The notes: a model not told the origin generated them from the sequence alone. Counted from the first letter of the stretch, positions 26,961 through 34,613 are shown. The stretch is 64,000 nucleotides of DNA from Sulfuricurvum sp. (GCF_028688295.1 NZ_JAQTYM010000001.1:1-64000), one strand, 5' to 3'. A program made the numbers and translations.

Positions 26961-27434
26961 TTGGCAACAGATCATAGCGATAGTGCAAATAATGGTGAAA
27001 TTCAAGTTGCGATAAACCAAGAAACAGCATTAAATACACACGAGAAAATTAATACAAATTACAGTGGCGAAATCGTTAAGTTGGAAATTGGATTTGCAAA
27101 AGTTGTATTAGAAACCAATGAGGTTATGCGTGCCGATGAAGTAGGATTGGTACATGGAGGGTTTATTTTCAGTGCGGCTGATTTTGCAGCAATGGCATCG
27201 GTAAATGAACCAAATGTTGTCTTGGCATCCTGTAATTGTCTCTTCTTGGCTCCGGTAAGAGTAGGAGATAAAGTTACTTTTGAAGCAACAGAACACCAAA
27301 AAGAGGGTCGGAAGCGTAACGTCACGGTTCGTGGTTTCGTTCATGATATCAAAGTTTTTGAGGGAGAGTTTAAAACGGTAGTTACCGAACGTCATGTTCT
27401 TAGACTAGATCTTATTAAAAATGTAGAGAACTAA
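26961..27434 (+). CDS. Hotdog-fold thioesterase (PaaI-like)
   Basis: A 157-residue protein. After a polar N-terminus of about 30 residues, the hotdog core shows DEVGLVHGGFIFSAADFAAMAS, where H-G-G lies at the start of the long helix, as in PaaI/YbgC enzymes acting on acyl-CoA. The later strands FLAPVRVGDKVTFEA fit. TTG start at 26961 follows GGGA; no nearby ATG gives a full fold. It is 2 bases after cmoB and overlaps the convergent hydrolase gene by 4 bases. Confidence 0.78.
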   Translation: MATDHSDSANNGEIQVAINQETALNTHEKINTNYSGEIVKLEIGFAKVVLETNEVMRADEVGLVHGGFIFSAADFAAMASVNEPNVVLASCNCLFLAPVRVGDKVTFEATEHQKEGRKRNVTVRGFVHDIKVFEGEFKTVVTERHVLRLDLIKNVEN

Positions 27435-28024
27435 ACAACTCGAAGCCAATAATCGACGTTTTTCAACTCTTTTTGGACACTTGTCGGGTTACCATGACCT
27501 GGGTAGAGCATTTTATCTGTGGTCCATGCTGAAAATTTTTTAAGACTTTGACGCATTGCTTCTGCATCGGAGTAGGGGAAATCCCATCTCCCGATCGAAC
27601 CTTCAAATAAAAAATCTCCACTAAAAATAGCATCACCGATTTCGATCATCGAACATCCTGGACAATGTCCCGGAAAATGGTGAAATTTAACTTCTATTCC
27701 TTCGAGATTATAGCTCTGATCTCCATCCACTTCGACATCAGGTTTAGAAGGGGGCAGTCCAGGCATCCACGAACTGTTTTGTAATAACATTACATCCCCT
27801 TTTGGGGTATAGAGAGGGATATTTAATTTTGTTTGCAGTTCATTATTACTCCAAACATGATCAAAATGACCGTGAGTGTTGAGGATAGCGATAGGATTTG
27901 TCACGTTTGCCATCACCCACTCGGTTGCTCCCATTCCTGGATCGATGATGATCTCTTTCCCCTCGATTTTAACAAGGTAGCAGTTGGTTTGATAATCACC
28001 CATCGGTCGCTTTAGAATTTCCAT
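27431..28024 (-). CDS. Metallo-beta-lactamase-fold hydrolase (glyoxalase II-like)
   Basis: A 197-residue enzyme with the canonical metal motif THGHFDHVW, then PGHCPGCSM, SGDFLFEGSIGR and a late LYPGHGNPT. These are the ligands of the two-metal site of hydroxyacylglutathione-hydrolase-like proteins; the substrate may be a thioester. The ATG at 28024 (MEILKRP) has AGAGAG upstream; the frame stays open to 28162 but that extension would cover the promoter region. It is divergent from the YdhR-like gene; a palindrome lies between them. Confidence 0.9.
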   Translation of the reverse strand: MEILKRPMGDYQTNCYLVKIEGKEIIIDPGMGATEWVMANVTNPIAILNTHGHFDHVWSNNELQTKLNIPLYTPKGDVMLLQNSSWMPGLPPSKPDVEVDGDQSYNLEGIEVKFHHFPGHCPGCSMIEIGDAIFSGDFLFEGSIGRWDFPYSDAEAMRQSLKKFSAWTTDKMLYPGHGNPTSVQKELKNVDYWLRVV

Positions 28025-28122
28025 AATTGACTCTCTTTTAGTCGGATTGTAACATATATTTTTAATGATCGAAACGGAGAAATTAATCGATGTAGTGTCT
28101 CTTTGTGGATAAATTAATTTTA

Positions 28123-28139
28123 TTGGAATATTATTCCAA
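28123..28139. promoter_or_regulatory. Perfect 17-bp palindrome, likely operator
   Basis: TTGGAATA-T-TATTCCAA, two perfect 8-bp arms around one base. It lies 21 bases upstream of the YdhR-like start and 99 bases from the hydrolase start, in their shared divergent promoter region. The position close to the ribosome site suggests repression by a dimeric regulator. Confidence 0.6.
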
Positions 28140-28160
28140 CAATAATCAAAGGAGTACACC

Positions 28161-28463
28161 ATGAGATACCTTCTTCAAGTAGATTTTCCCCATAACGGAC
28201 CATTCGGTGATGAATTGACAGCAGTAATGAGCGATTTGGCAAAAGATATCGCAACGGAGAAAGGGCTAATCTCTAAACTTTGGACAGAAAATGAAATGGA
28301 CAAAGAGGCAGGAGGAATTTATCTGTTTGATAATGAACAAGATGCACAGCGCTATTTGAAAAAACATACCGAACGATTAGAATCCTTTGGTTACAGCAAT
28401 ATACGAGGAAAAGTTTTTACTGTAAATGAAGCGTTGAGTGCGTTGTCGATTCCTGCTATGTGA
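28161..28463 (+). CDS. YdhR-like putative monooxygenase
   Basis: A 100-residue alpha+beta-barrel (ferredoxin-like) protein of the YdhR/antibiotic monooxygenase type: MRYLLQVDFP, the central EKGLISKLWTENEMDKEAGGIYLF and the C-terminal VFTVNEALS match. Members act on small aromatic or quinone substrates, or simply bind them. The AAAGGAG ribosome site is ideal. It sits behind a perfect palindrome, so induction by a small molecule is plausible. Confidence 0.82.
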   Translation: MRYLLQVDFPHNGPFGDELTAVMSDLAKDIATEKGLISKLWTENEMDKEAGGIYLFDNEQDAQRYLKKHTERLESFGYSNIRGKVFTVNEALSALSIPAM

Positions 28464-28548
28464 ATGTAAAGCTATAGGGATATATTTTCATTTTTAATCT
28501 ATGTGATAAAAGATTAAAATTTTTATATTTTTAGAAGAATTCAAGGAA

Positions 28549-28598
28549 TATAATAGTTGTATATTTTTTCACACTATTGAATTTTAATCGTGTGAAAA
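28549..28598 (+). promoter_or_regulatory. Promoter -10 with downstream inverted repeat, leader of the Cys-rich protein
   Basis: TATAAT at 28549-28554 is a consensus -10. It is followed by a 9-bp perfect inverted repeat, TTTTCACAC (28566-28574) and GTGTGAAAA (28590-28598), spaced by 15 bases. The repeat would lie in the first transcribed bases and may be an operator or an RNA stem. The rest of 28464-28625 is AT-rich and shows nothing else. Confidence 0.5.
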
Positions 28599-28625
28599 CT
28601 TGAAGTCTGCATGAGGGGCTTTATT

Positions 28626-28892
28626 ATGAATACATTAAAATGGTTTACTTGTTTGGAACATTACAATGGACGAAATGAAGTTGCAAAGATGTTTACGGAT
28701 GGTACATGGAGAATTGATTTTAATGAAAACAGTCCGACATTTATGTGTTATTCTGAGCGTGAATGCCATCAATGCCCGAATTGTTCCCATAATCCTTGTT
28801 TGTGTTCCATTGCAAGCACTGAAAAGCTTAGTCAACCTCTTTATCAAAAACAGATGTTGATGTATTGTATGGAATTTACCGAATTGTGTTGA
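28626..28892 (+). CDS. Small Cys-rich protein, probable metal binding
   Basis: An 88-residue protein with ten cysteines. Seven are packed in one block of about 25 residues (CYSERECHQCPNC, then NPCLC), with two C-x2-C pairs, as in zinc or iron-sulfur binding modules. The N-terminal half (WFTCLEHYNGRNEVAKMF) is amphipathic. ATG 28626 has GAGGGG upstream. It has its own promoter with an inverted repeat. I do not recognise the family. Confidence 0.6.
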   Translation: MNTLKWFTCLEHYNGRNEVAKMFTDGTWRIDFNENSPTFMCYSERECHQCPNCSHNPCLCSIASTEKLSQPLYQKQMLMYCMEFTELC

Positions 28893-28899
28893 ACTATAC

Positions 28900-29547
28900 T
28901 CAGGAGAGTGGAACGATGAAAAAATCTACTTGTTCAATCGGTATCTCTTTTTTTGCCACCATATCAAATACCCCTTCGATCTCTTCTTCTTTTACTCCGT
29001 TATCCCGACCAATATAGCCCACGGGAGTTGTTGTCTCAGCAAAATAGTATTTTTTCCCCTCAAAAGTAACATAAGAGGCGGGAGCGGTGATCTCTTTTTC
29101 ATTTGGTATATGGACACCAATAAACCCATGATCTTTTGTTGTAATCAAAATGCATGCATATTGTTTTTGTAAGAGTAAAGAGGCAAGCAAAAATGATTTT
29201 TCATCGCAATCACCGCCATTTTGATTGATTACATCTGAAGGATTACGATTGGCTGAACTCTCTTTATAAGGGATTTTGAGAACATATTGATAAGCGCGAT
29301 TAATCTCGCAATACGCATCGCCATTACAACCTTTTATTAGCATATCTACAAAAGGCTTCATTTCATCATGCTGATAAACGTCGTATTTGTAAAACCGGTT
29401 ATGTATTTTTACCATTCCTTTTCTTTCGCAATACTCTGCATCTGTCTCAGGCGGAACATTGGCTTTGGCATAAATTGTATAGCCAATTAATCCTGCAATG
29501 CTATACAAGGCGATACGGTAAAAAAGACGTTTATTTATAAAACTCAT
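28900..29547 (-). CDS. Membrane-anchored transglutaminase-like protein
   Basis: A 215-residue protein with an N-terminal anchor helix (IALYSIAGLIGYTIYA). The transglutaminase/cysteine-protease triad is visible: Cys in GGDCDEKSFLLASLL, His in DHGFIGVHI and an acidic residue in YYFAETTTP. Related bacterial proteins cleave or cross-link in the periplasm, such as LapG-type proteases. No LapA-like adhesin is in the window. It stands alone on the minus strand. Confidence 0.75.
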   Translation of the reverse strand: MSFINKRLFYRIALYSIAGLIGYTIYAKANVPPETDAEYCERKGMVKIHNRFYKYDVYQHDEMKPFVDMLIKGCNGDAYCEINRAYQYVLKIPYKESSANRNPSDVINQNGGDCDEKSFLLASLLLQKQYACILITTKDHGFIGVHIPNEKEITAPASYVTFEGKKYYFAETTTPVGYIGRDNGVKEEEIEGVFDMVAKKEIPIEQVDFFIVPLS

Positions 29548-29626
29548 ATTCGACCTTTATAGTGAGTGTTAACACTCGTTTTCATAAGTTCTCCTTCATC
29601 GATAAAAATAATAGATTTACCCATCT

Positions 29627-31051
29627 TTAATCTTTCAATTTTTCGGCACGCTGCAGGATCGATGATGCCATATTGCTAAATATGAGATGATGGATAGGGA
29701 TCAGCGCATACCAGTATAATCGTCCTGAGACCCCATCGGGATAAAAATAGGCACTTTGGATCAAGGTGTGCTCTTGTATTTTAAACTCCAGCCACGCCTT
29801 TCCGGGCAATTTCATCTGAGCAAACAGAAGAAGCCGTTCGTTCTCCACCAGATCGACCACTTTCCAAAAATCGACACTGTCGCCGACACGAAGATGGTGC
29901 GAATCCCGTCGTCCCCGATTGATCCCCGCCCCTCCGAATAGCTTATCGATCACTCCCCGTATTTTCCAGAGCCAGTCGTACCCGAACCAGCCCGATTCTC
30001 CTCCGATCATACAAAAACTGCGGTAGACGTCTTGAGGGGGAGTGTCGCCGAAATCGACGACTCTGCGATCGATAAAAATAGCATTAGCGATGTTGTCCGA
30101 AGAGTCAGATTGGGCAGAACCCGCACCGCTGTCGCTCCATCGGCTGATCACCTGATTGGATTCAATCTCTTCAACCGCATGGTGTACCGCCTCTTCGAGC
30201 GTGTGGGGAGTGATCGTAAAGAGTTCATGGCGCAGCGTATTGGTCGTCACCACTTCACTTTTTAGCCCCTCTATCAAAGAGCTGGCGACTCCGTAGGGTA
30301 CGGGGGTAAAGAGTGTCAGCCAGTAGGAGGAGAGCTTCGGTGTCAGGAGATTAACCGGAATCAGGTAGCGTTTTAGCCCCATCCCTGCCGCTACGCGAAG
30401 CATTAAATCACCATAACTCATTGCCTCCTCACCCAAATCGATCATACGATTTTCACCCGATTCCAACTCAAGTGCCGCGACCAGATAACGGATCACATCC
30501 TCCACCCCGATCGGGGTGATGAGGGTTGAAACCCATTTTGGGGTGATCATCACCGGCAATTTTTGGACGAGATTGCGGATAATTTCAAAACTCGCGCTTC
30601 CTGAGCCGATAATCACTCCGGCACGAAACCAGATGCATTGGAGCTTTTCGGGTGCGGAGCTCAGTATCTCTCCCGTCTCGATTCGGCTCAGCAGATGTTC
30701 GCTTCCCGTTTCTTTATCACCCAATCCCCCCAGATAAATGATCTTTTTTACCTTTTGACGGATACACGCATCGAGGAAATTTTGGGCACTTTGACGGTCT
30801 AAATCACGAAAATTGGAATGGGTAAGTCCGTGAATGAGATAATAGGCTACATCCACCTCTTTAAGCGCTTCATCAAGTGTTTCAGGGGACATTACGTCGG
30901 CTTTGATGATTTCGCACTTTTCTTTGGCCGCTAATGAGAGACTATTGGGATTGCGTACCATCAAACGGAGGGTAACGCCACCTTTTTGAATCAGCGCATG
31001 TTTCAGGCGTCGCCCGATATATCCGTTTGCTCCTGTGAGTAAAACACGCAT
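29627..31051 (-). CDS. SDR-type NAD(P)-binding protein with C-terminal DUF2867 domain
   Basis: A 474-residue protein. The N-terminal Rossmann domain opens with RVLLTGANGYIGRRLKHAL and contains YLIHGLTHSNF and IYLGGLGD, typical of YbjT-like atypical SDRs. The last 160 residues are a DUF2867 domain (WGWF-like: GGESGWFGYDWLWKIRG). The architecture is widespread but unassigned; proposed roles include quinone or membrane-lipid chemistry. GC content appears clearly higher than its neighbours, and flanking genes are small accessory genes, so acquisition by transfer is possible. Confidence 0.85.
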   Translation of the reverse strand: MRVLLTGANGYIGRRLKHALIQKGGVTLRLMVRNPNSLSLAAKEKCEIIKADVMSPETLDEALKEVDVAYYLIHGLTHSNFRDLDRQSAQNFLDACIRQKVKKIIYLGGLGDKETGSEHLLSRIETGEILSSAPEKLQCIWFRAGVIIGSGSASFEIIRNLVQKLPVMITPKWVSTLITPIGVEDVIRYLVAALELESGENRMIDLGEEAMSYGDLMLRVAAGMGLKRYLIPVNLLTPKLSSYWLTLFTPVPYGVASSLIEGLKSEVVTTNTLRHELFTITPHTLEEAVHHAVEEIESNQVISRWSDSGAGSAQSDSSDNIANAIFIDRRVVDFGDTPPQDVYRSFCMIGGESGWFGYDWLWKIRGVIDKLFGGAGINRGRRDSHHLRVGDSVDFWKVVDLVENERLLLFAQMKLPGKAWLEFKIQEHTLIQSAYFYPDGVSGRLYWYALIPIHHLIFSNMASSILQRAEKLKD

Positions 31052-31159
31052 CTATAACCCCTTTTTTCCTAAAGCATATTGTTGATTCTACAATTGTTTT
31101 ACGTAAGAAATAGTAAGGGGATGAAACTATTTAATTGAATGCTCGGATGCTTGATAGGG

Positions 31160-31660
31160 CTAGTTCAGCGTAAATTGCTGGCGTGTGACGACTCCCCAGT
31201 ACTGATCGTTGTAAGATTCTTCGGTATACGCAGTGTTGTTAAATCGTTCAATCGTTTTTCGCCAAAATTTGGTAGCATATTCGGCTCCATGCAGCTGTTT
31301 AATCTCCCAATCACCGGGATGATTTTCCCAGATGGTATGGGCAAACTGCATTCCGATACTATTTTTCCGAAAACAGGGAAGTACATAAAATTCACACATC
31401 TCGTAACTATGACACTCTTTGCATCTGATCGCGGCAATTCCAGCGGGAATATCGTCAATGTAGAGCAGGAAACCTATGGTATCGTTACCCAGATGGGTAT
31501 CAAGTTCGAATATCCCCGAAGGGTTTGGTCTCTTACCTGTGATAGGTGAAAACTCGGCTTCATAGCATTGCACAAGGTTATGATAGATATGAGAGTTTGT
31601 TTCGGTAACAGGTTTAGTAATATACCCTTTTTTCATCGTCAGAGGTTCTTTTTTATCCAT
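31160..31660 (-). CDS. GNAT-family N-acetyltransferase
   Basis: A 166-residue protein with the GNAT pattern: a long first strand-helix part, the central IPAGIAAIRCK and the acetyl-CoA region MCEFYVLPCFRKNSIGMQFAHTIW, where V-L-P-x-x-R-x-x-x-I-G replaces the common V-x-P-x-x-R-x-x-G-x-G. The start is either the first ATG or the ATG eight codons later; neither has a strong ribosome site. Substrate unknown. Confidence 0.75.
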   Translation of the reverse strand: MDKKEPLTMKKGYITKPVTETNSHIYHNLVQCYEAEFSPITGKRPNPSGIFELDTHLGNDTIGFLLYIDDIPAGIAAIRCKECHSYEMCEFYVLPCFRKNSIGMQFAHTIWENHPGDWEIKQLHGAEYATKFWRKTIERFNNTAYTEESYNDQYWGVVTRQQFTLN

Positions 31661-31778
31661 GAGAGATTGTACTATTATCGGTACGGTATGTCAAAAAGTG
31701 ATTGATGCTTAGCCGTTAAGTTTATTGTGTCGTATAACTTATGCATAGGAGAATAGAGTCAATATTAGGAGCTAGAAT

Positions 31779-32222
31779 ATGGAGAGCCTAAAAGTCGTTT
31801 GCCCCCATTGTCAGGCAATCAACAGAGTAGAAAATGAGGTAGCCAAAGAGGTTGTTTTATGCAGTTCATGCCAAAAATCTCTGTTGGATACAACACCGAT
31901 AGAGTGTGATTATGAGTCGTTTCACGCGCACATCAGCGAGAATGATATTCCGGTGTTGGTTGACTTTTATTCACCCGATTGTGCACCGTGTATGAAGATG
32001 GCACCTGATTATGAAAAAGCGGCATCCACCTTTGCACTTGAAGTACGTTTTATCAAAATCAATACTTTGGATTATCCAGAAATAGCACGTCAATATGGTG
32101 TTAATGCCCTTCCAACAATTGTCGCTTTTAAAAACGGTAGAGAGATGAACCGTTTTAGCAGTGCATTATCCAAAGATCATTTGAGTATGTGGAGCGAAAG
32201 CTTGATACAGATGACACTTTAA
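31779..32222 (+). CDS. trxC: Thioredoxin 2-like protein with N-terminal zinc ribbon
   Basis: A 147-residue protein of the TrxC type. The N-terminal ribbon has C8/C11 and C28/C31, and the thioredoxin fold has active-site cysteines C68 and C71 in SPDCAPCM, with cis-proline in ALPT. The usual WCGPC is changed to DCAPC, so redox potential may differ from the normal form. TrxC proteins respond to oxidative stress. It heads a three-gene group with a DsrE-like and a zinc-ribbon protein. Confidence 0.88.
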   Translation: MESLKVVCPHCQAINRVENEVAKEVVLCSSCQKSLLDTTPIECDYESFHAHISENDIPVLVDFYSPDCAPCMKMAPDYEKAASTFALEVRFIKINTLDYPEIARQYGVNALPTIVAFKNGREMNRFSSALSKDHLSMWSESLIQMTL

Positions 32223-32248
32223 CGATCAGATAACAAAAAAGGTATTGT

Positions 32249-32539
32249 ATGGCACAAAACAGCACGCCACTAAAGATCATATTGCTCAAAGGCAACGGAG
32301 GGATCACCATCAACAACGAGATGATGGAGCTATTGACGATCACCCTCGCGCATGGATGTATCGGTCTGCCGCTTAAAGCATTGTATGCCGAGAATGTTTA
32401 TATCGTAGAAAACAGAGAGACATTTAACGAGATTCATAAACAGATCAGAGAAAAACCGTGCTGTTTTGTCCACGCAATCGATGGGTTGGATGAGGATGAT
32501 ATGAAACGGATCAAAGCACAAAAAATTACCTTTGTGTAG
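32249..32539 (+). CDS. Small DsrE/TusC-like protein (tentative)
   Basis: A 96-residue protein. The opening KIILLKGNG, a helix with conserved-looking LLTITLAHGCIGLPLKAL and then VYIV are similar in order to the DsrE/DsrF fold of sulfur-relay proteins. Two adjacent cysteines (PCCF) and one in HGC are present, but the catalytic cysteine position of DsrE cannot be confirmed. It is 26 bases after trxC on the same strand. Confidence 0.45.
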   Translation: MAQNSTPLKIILLKGNGGITINNEMMELLTITLAHGCIGLPLKALYAENVYIVENRETFNEIHKQIREKPCCFVHAIDGLDEDDMKRIKAQKITFV

Positions 32540-32592
32540 TCAGATTAGAATAGAGAATGCATTAAGGTTAGAAAATACTATAGGGGCAGATG

Positions 32593-32781
32593 ATGGACTT
32601 TTTTTGTCAGGCGTGCGATTTTGTGATCGATGTTGAGATGATAGCTGAATTGGATGGAGGAAAATGCCCTAATTGTGGCAAACTAGAAGGATTTGGCACC
32701 GTACCGAAACACTCAATGCCAAACAGTGCAAATGCTCAAGTTTTGAATGATTCGGACTTTTTGGAACGGGATAATTTCTAA
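32593..32781 (+). CDS. Small zinc-ribbon (rubredoxin-like) protein
   Basis: A 62-residue protein with one four-cysteine knuckle (FCQACDF and KCPNCGK, spaced by about 17 residues), the pattern of zinc ribbons or rubredoxin-like metal sites. The rest is polar. The second of two adjacent ATGs is used, since AGGGG lies 6 bases upstream. Third gene of the trxC group, so perhaps a thiol- or metal-stress protein. Confidence 0.6.
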   Translation: MDFFCQACDFVIDVEMIAELDGGKCPNCGKLEGFGTVPKHSMPNSANAQVLNDSDFLERDNF

Positions 32782-32818
32782 ATAACACGGAACTCAAGAA
32801 TGTGTGAACTAGGGGATT

Positions 32819-32974
32819 TTATTCCGTTTTCGTTTTGACGGATGTTGCCCCTTCGTTTACTTCCCCTTTAGTCCAAGCGGTTGCATTAGAGGTATCTTCT
32901 TTCATCCCTTTCCAGGTAGCCGAGCATCCTGTGCAGAGTAGTAATGCAGTAGCGATAAGTAGTGTACGTTTCAT
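32819..32974 (-). CDS. Entericidin-like small lipoprotein
   Basis: A 51-residue product. MKRTLLIATALLLCTGC is a clear lipoprotein signal with the acylated cysteine at residue 17, followed by a short polar domain (SATWKGMKEDTSNATAWTKG) and a charged end. This is the size and layout of entericidin A/B lipoproteins, which are linked to stationary phase and envelope stress in enterobacteria. AAAGGATCC lies just upstream of ATG, and TACAAT (33005-33010) fits as its -10. A toxin role is not shown. Confidence 0.7.
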   Translation of the reverse strand: MKRTLLIATALLLCTGCSATWKGMKEDTSNATAWTKGEVNEGATSVKTKTE

Positions 32975-33004
32975 GTGGATCCTTTTTTCGAATGAATGTA
33001 AATC

Positions 33005-33010
33005 ATTGTA
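33005..33010 (-). promoter_or_regulatory. Candidate -10 box of the entericidin-like gene
   Basis: TACAAT on the minus strand, 31 bases before the ATG. No clear -35. The space between the divergent lipoprotein and ferredoxin genes (32975-33170) holds only this and the ferredoxin -10. Confidence 0.4.
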
Positions 33011-33127
33011 TCATTTAAAATAACATATAACGTTAAATATTGTAACTAAAAGTGGGAAGAAAGAATTTGATCTACAAAGAGAGTAGGCAATTCCAACGAG
33101 AATGTCGGGAATGGTGAAATCAGAACA

Positions 33128-33133
33128 TATAAT
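33128..33133 (+). promoter_or_regulatory. Candidate -10 box of the ferredoxin gene
   Basis: Consensus TATAAT 37 bases ahead of the ferredoxin start; no good -35. Confidence 0.45.
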
Positions 33134-33170
33134 GCATATCATAAAAAATTACTAACGTTTAGGAGATTTT

Positions 33171-33560
33171 ATGGCTGTTGTGATTACCGACTCCTGTATC
33201 AATTGTGACGCGTGTATCGACGAATGTCCCGCAACGGCGATCGTGAGTGCGTCTGAGTCTCCGCTTGCTGATGGTGAATACACCTATGTAAAGCCTGAAA
33301 AATGTATCGAGTGTGTCGATTCGGCAGTACCGAAATGTGCCGATGTGTGTCCTACTGAGGGGTGTATCGTGTGGGATATGCCCTATACGCCTGAATACAA
33401 CGACCATTTTGTAAACAGTGGCGAATATGTGATCCGTGTCCATAAGAGTAAAGGGATCATGTCACCGGAGGTGAGTCCGATGCCGTGGCGTGAGAGTATC
33501 AGTATGGAGCAAAGAGAAGCACGTGTGAGTGTGGGGGAGACGTTGAGGCTTTATAATTAA
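33171..33560 (+). CDS. 2[4Fe-4S] ferredoxin
   Basis: A 129-residue low-potential electron carrier. Cluster I ligands: C9, C12, C15, C19 (CINCDACIDEC); cluster II: C45, C48, C56, C60 with the longer C-x7-C loop of the Allochromatium-type ferredoxins, then C65 nearby. A C-terminal tail of about 60 residues (YTPEYNDHF... onward) is longer than the usual 80-residue form. Reverse TCA cycle enzymes of this group use such ferredoxins, though no partner is adjacent. TAGGAG ribosome site. Confidence 0.92.
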   Translation: MAVVITDSCINCDACIDECPATAIVSASESPLADGEYTYVKPEKCIECVDSAVPKCADVCPTEGCIVWDMPYTPEYNDHFVNSGEYVIRVHKSKGIMSPEVSPMPWRESISMEQREARVSVGETLRLYN

Positions 33561-33634
33561 AGGGTTAGTTCAGCATACCGTTCAATCGTTTTTCTGAAAA
33601 TAGGGTACGAAGATAAAGAAGAAGAGGGGTTTCA

Positions 33635-33672
33635 ACGGTGCGGACAAAGCCGCCCCCGTCATTTTTGTTTTT
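33635..33672 (+). terminator. Candidate terminator after the ferredoxin gene
   Basis: Imperfect GC-rich hairpin, ACGGTGCGG against CCGCCCCCGT, followed by a T-rich tract (ATTTTTGTTTTTT). It lies 75 bases after the ferredoxin stop and abuts the stop of the convergent gene. The bulge lowers confidence. Confidence 0.45.
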
Positions 33673-34495
33673 TGATTTTGGATAGAAGTTTTGGGTCAGT
33701 AACAAGTTTTCTTACGCCGTGCGCATGATCTTCTTGAAAGACGTTTCCGGAAGCACACCATTTACCGACGGTATTGATATCGACTTTGGCACATGAGGGG
33801 CGTACACTCCATGTGACCTGATACGGTGAACATTTGCTGTCGCTATAGCTTGGTCCGGTGGTAGAACCAGTGAACACAACGGGTTTACCGGTATTGGACG
33901 GAAGCGCTTTCGGCTGGTGTAAGCCGTTGATTTTGCCTTCATACATCAATGTGTTAAAATCAAGCGCTTTAGGATCATTGACGAGTGTAAACACCTGCGT
34001 CTCTACGCGGAGATTCGGATTGGCGCATTTTTCAGAGACACACGAACCCAGACCTTTACCCGGCGCTACATCACATGAGCTAAATACCCAATGGACTTCG
34101 ATCGTATCACCCGGTACGAGATCACCGTGTTCATTTTTACAGATCTGCTCTTTTGTCGGAGCAAGTTCAGCCGCTGTAAGTTTTTTACTGATGTTACACT
34201 TGTAACCGCTCTCATATCCGTGTGAACCCTCTCCTGCAAAAATGGAGAACTCTTTTGATTTGTGTTCAGCGTTCTCATGAAAGTGGATGTTACAAAGGTT
34301 CATCTCTTTGTAGCTTGGCGCCAATTGGAAAAGACGCTCATTAGCCCCGACAAGACTGTCGATGTCTCTGGGGGTCTGAGGACCGAATCCTGTGCACGTG
34401 CCGTGCTCGGCGAGTTCATGGCTATCGCTTGCAATACCGTTTAATGATAATACACCGATTGCCAAAGCTATAAACAGATTGTTTCTAACTTGCAT
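33659..34495 (-). CDS. Exported delta-class-like carbonic anhydrase
   Basis: A 278-residue protein with a signal peptide (NLFIALAIGVLSLNGIA). The body carries the histidine-rich site CNIHFHENAEHKSKEF, EGSHGYESGYKC and IEVHWVFSSCD, which matches the three-histidine zinc-site layout of delta carbonic anhydrases, first described in diatoms and since annotated in bacteria. Eight or more cysteines suit disulfides in the periplasm. ATG 34495 has AAGGGG upstream; an in-frame start 5 codons earlier is weaker. With the cytoplasmic beta enzyme at 18.5 kb it would supply CO2/bicarbonate across the envelope. The class call rests on motif memory. Confidence 0.65.
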   Translation of the reverse strand: MQVRNNLFIALAIGVLSLNGIASDSHELAEHGTCTGFGPQTPRDIDSLVGANERLFQLAPSYKEMNLCNIHFHENAEHKSKEFSIFAGEGSHGYESGYKCNISKKLTAAELAPTKEQICKNEHGDLVPGDTIEVHWVFSSCDVAPGKGLGSCVSEKCANPNLRVETQVFTLVNDPKALDFNTLMYEGKINGLHQPKALPSNTGKPVVFTGSTTGPSYSDSKCSPYQVTWSVRPSCAKVDINTVGKWCASGNVFQEDHAHGVRKLVTDPKLLSKIKKQK

Positions 34496-34613
34496 ATAAT
34501 ACCCCTTCACTATCTAGATGTAATATAATTATAGCAAATATTTATCACGAAGTTATGACAGAAAAATGCAAATTAATAAGGTGTTGTTCCTGCGGCAACT
34601 CTGGGAGCTGTTG

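Noticed and set aside
32835-33023. Plus-strand open frame opposite the lipoprotein
   Set aside because: The minus strand has a lipobox, ribosome site and -10, while this frame has none.
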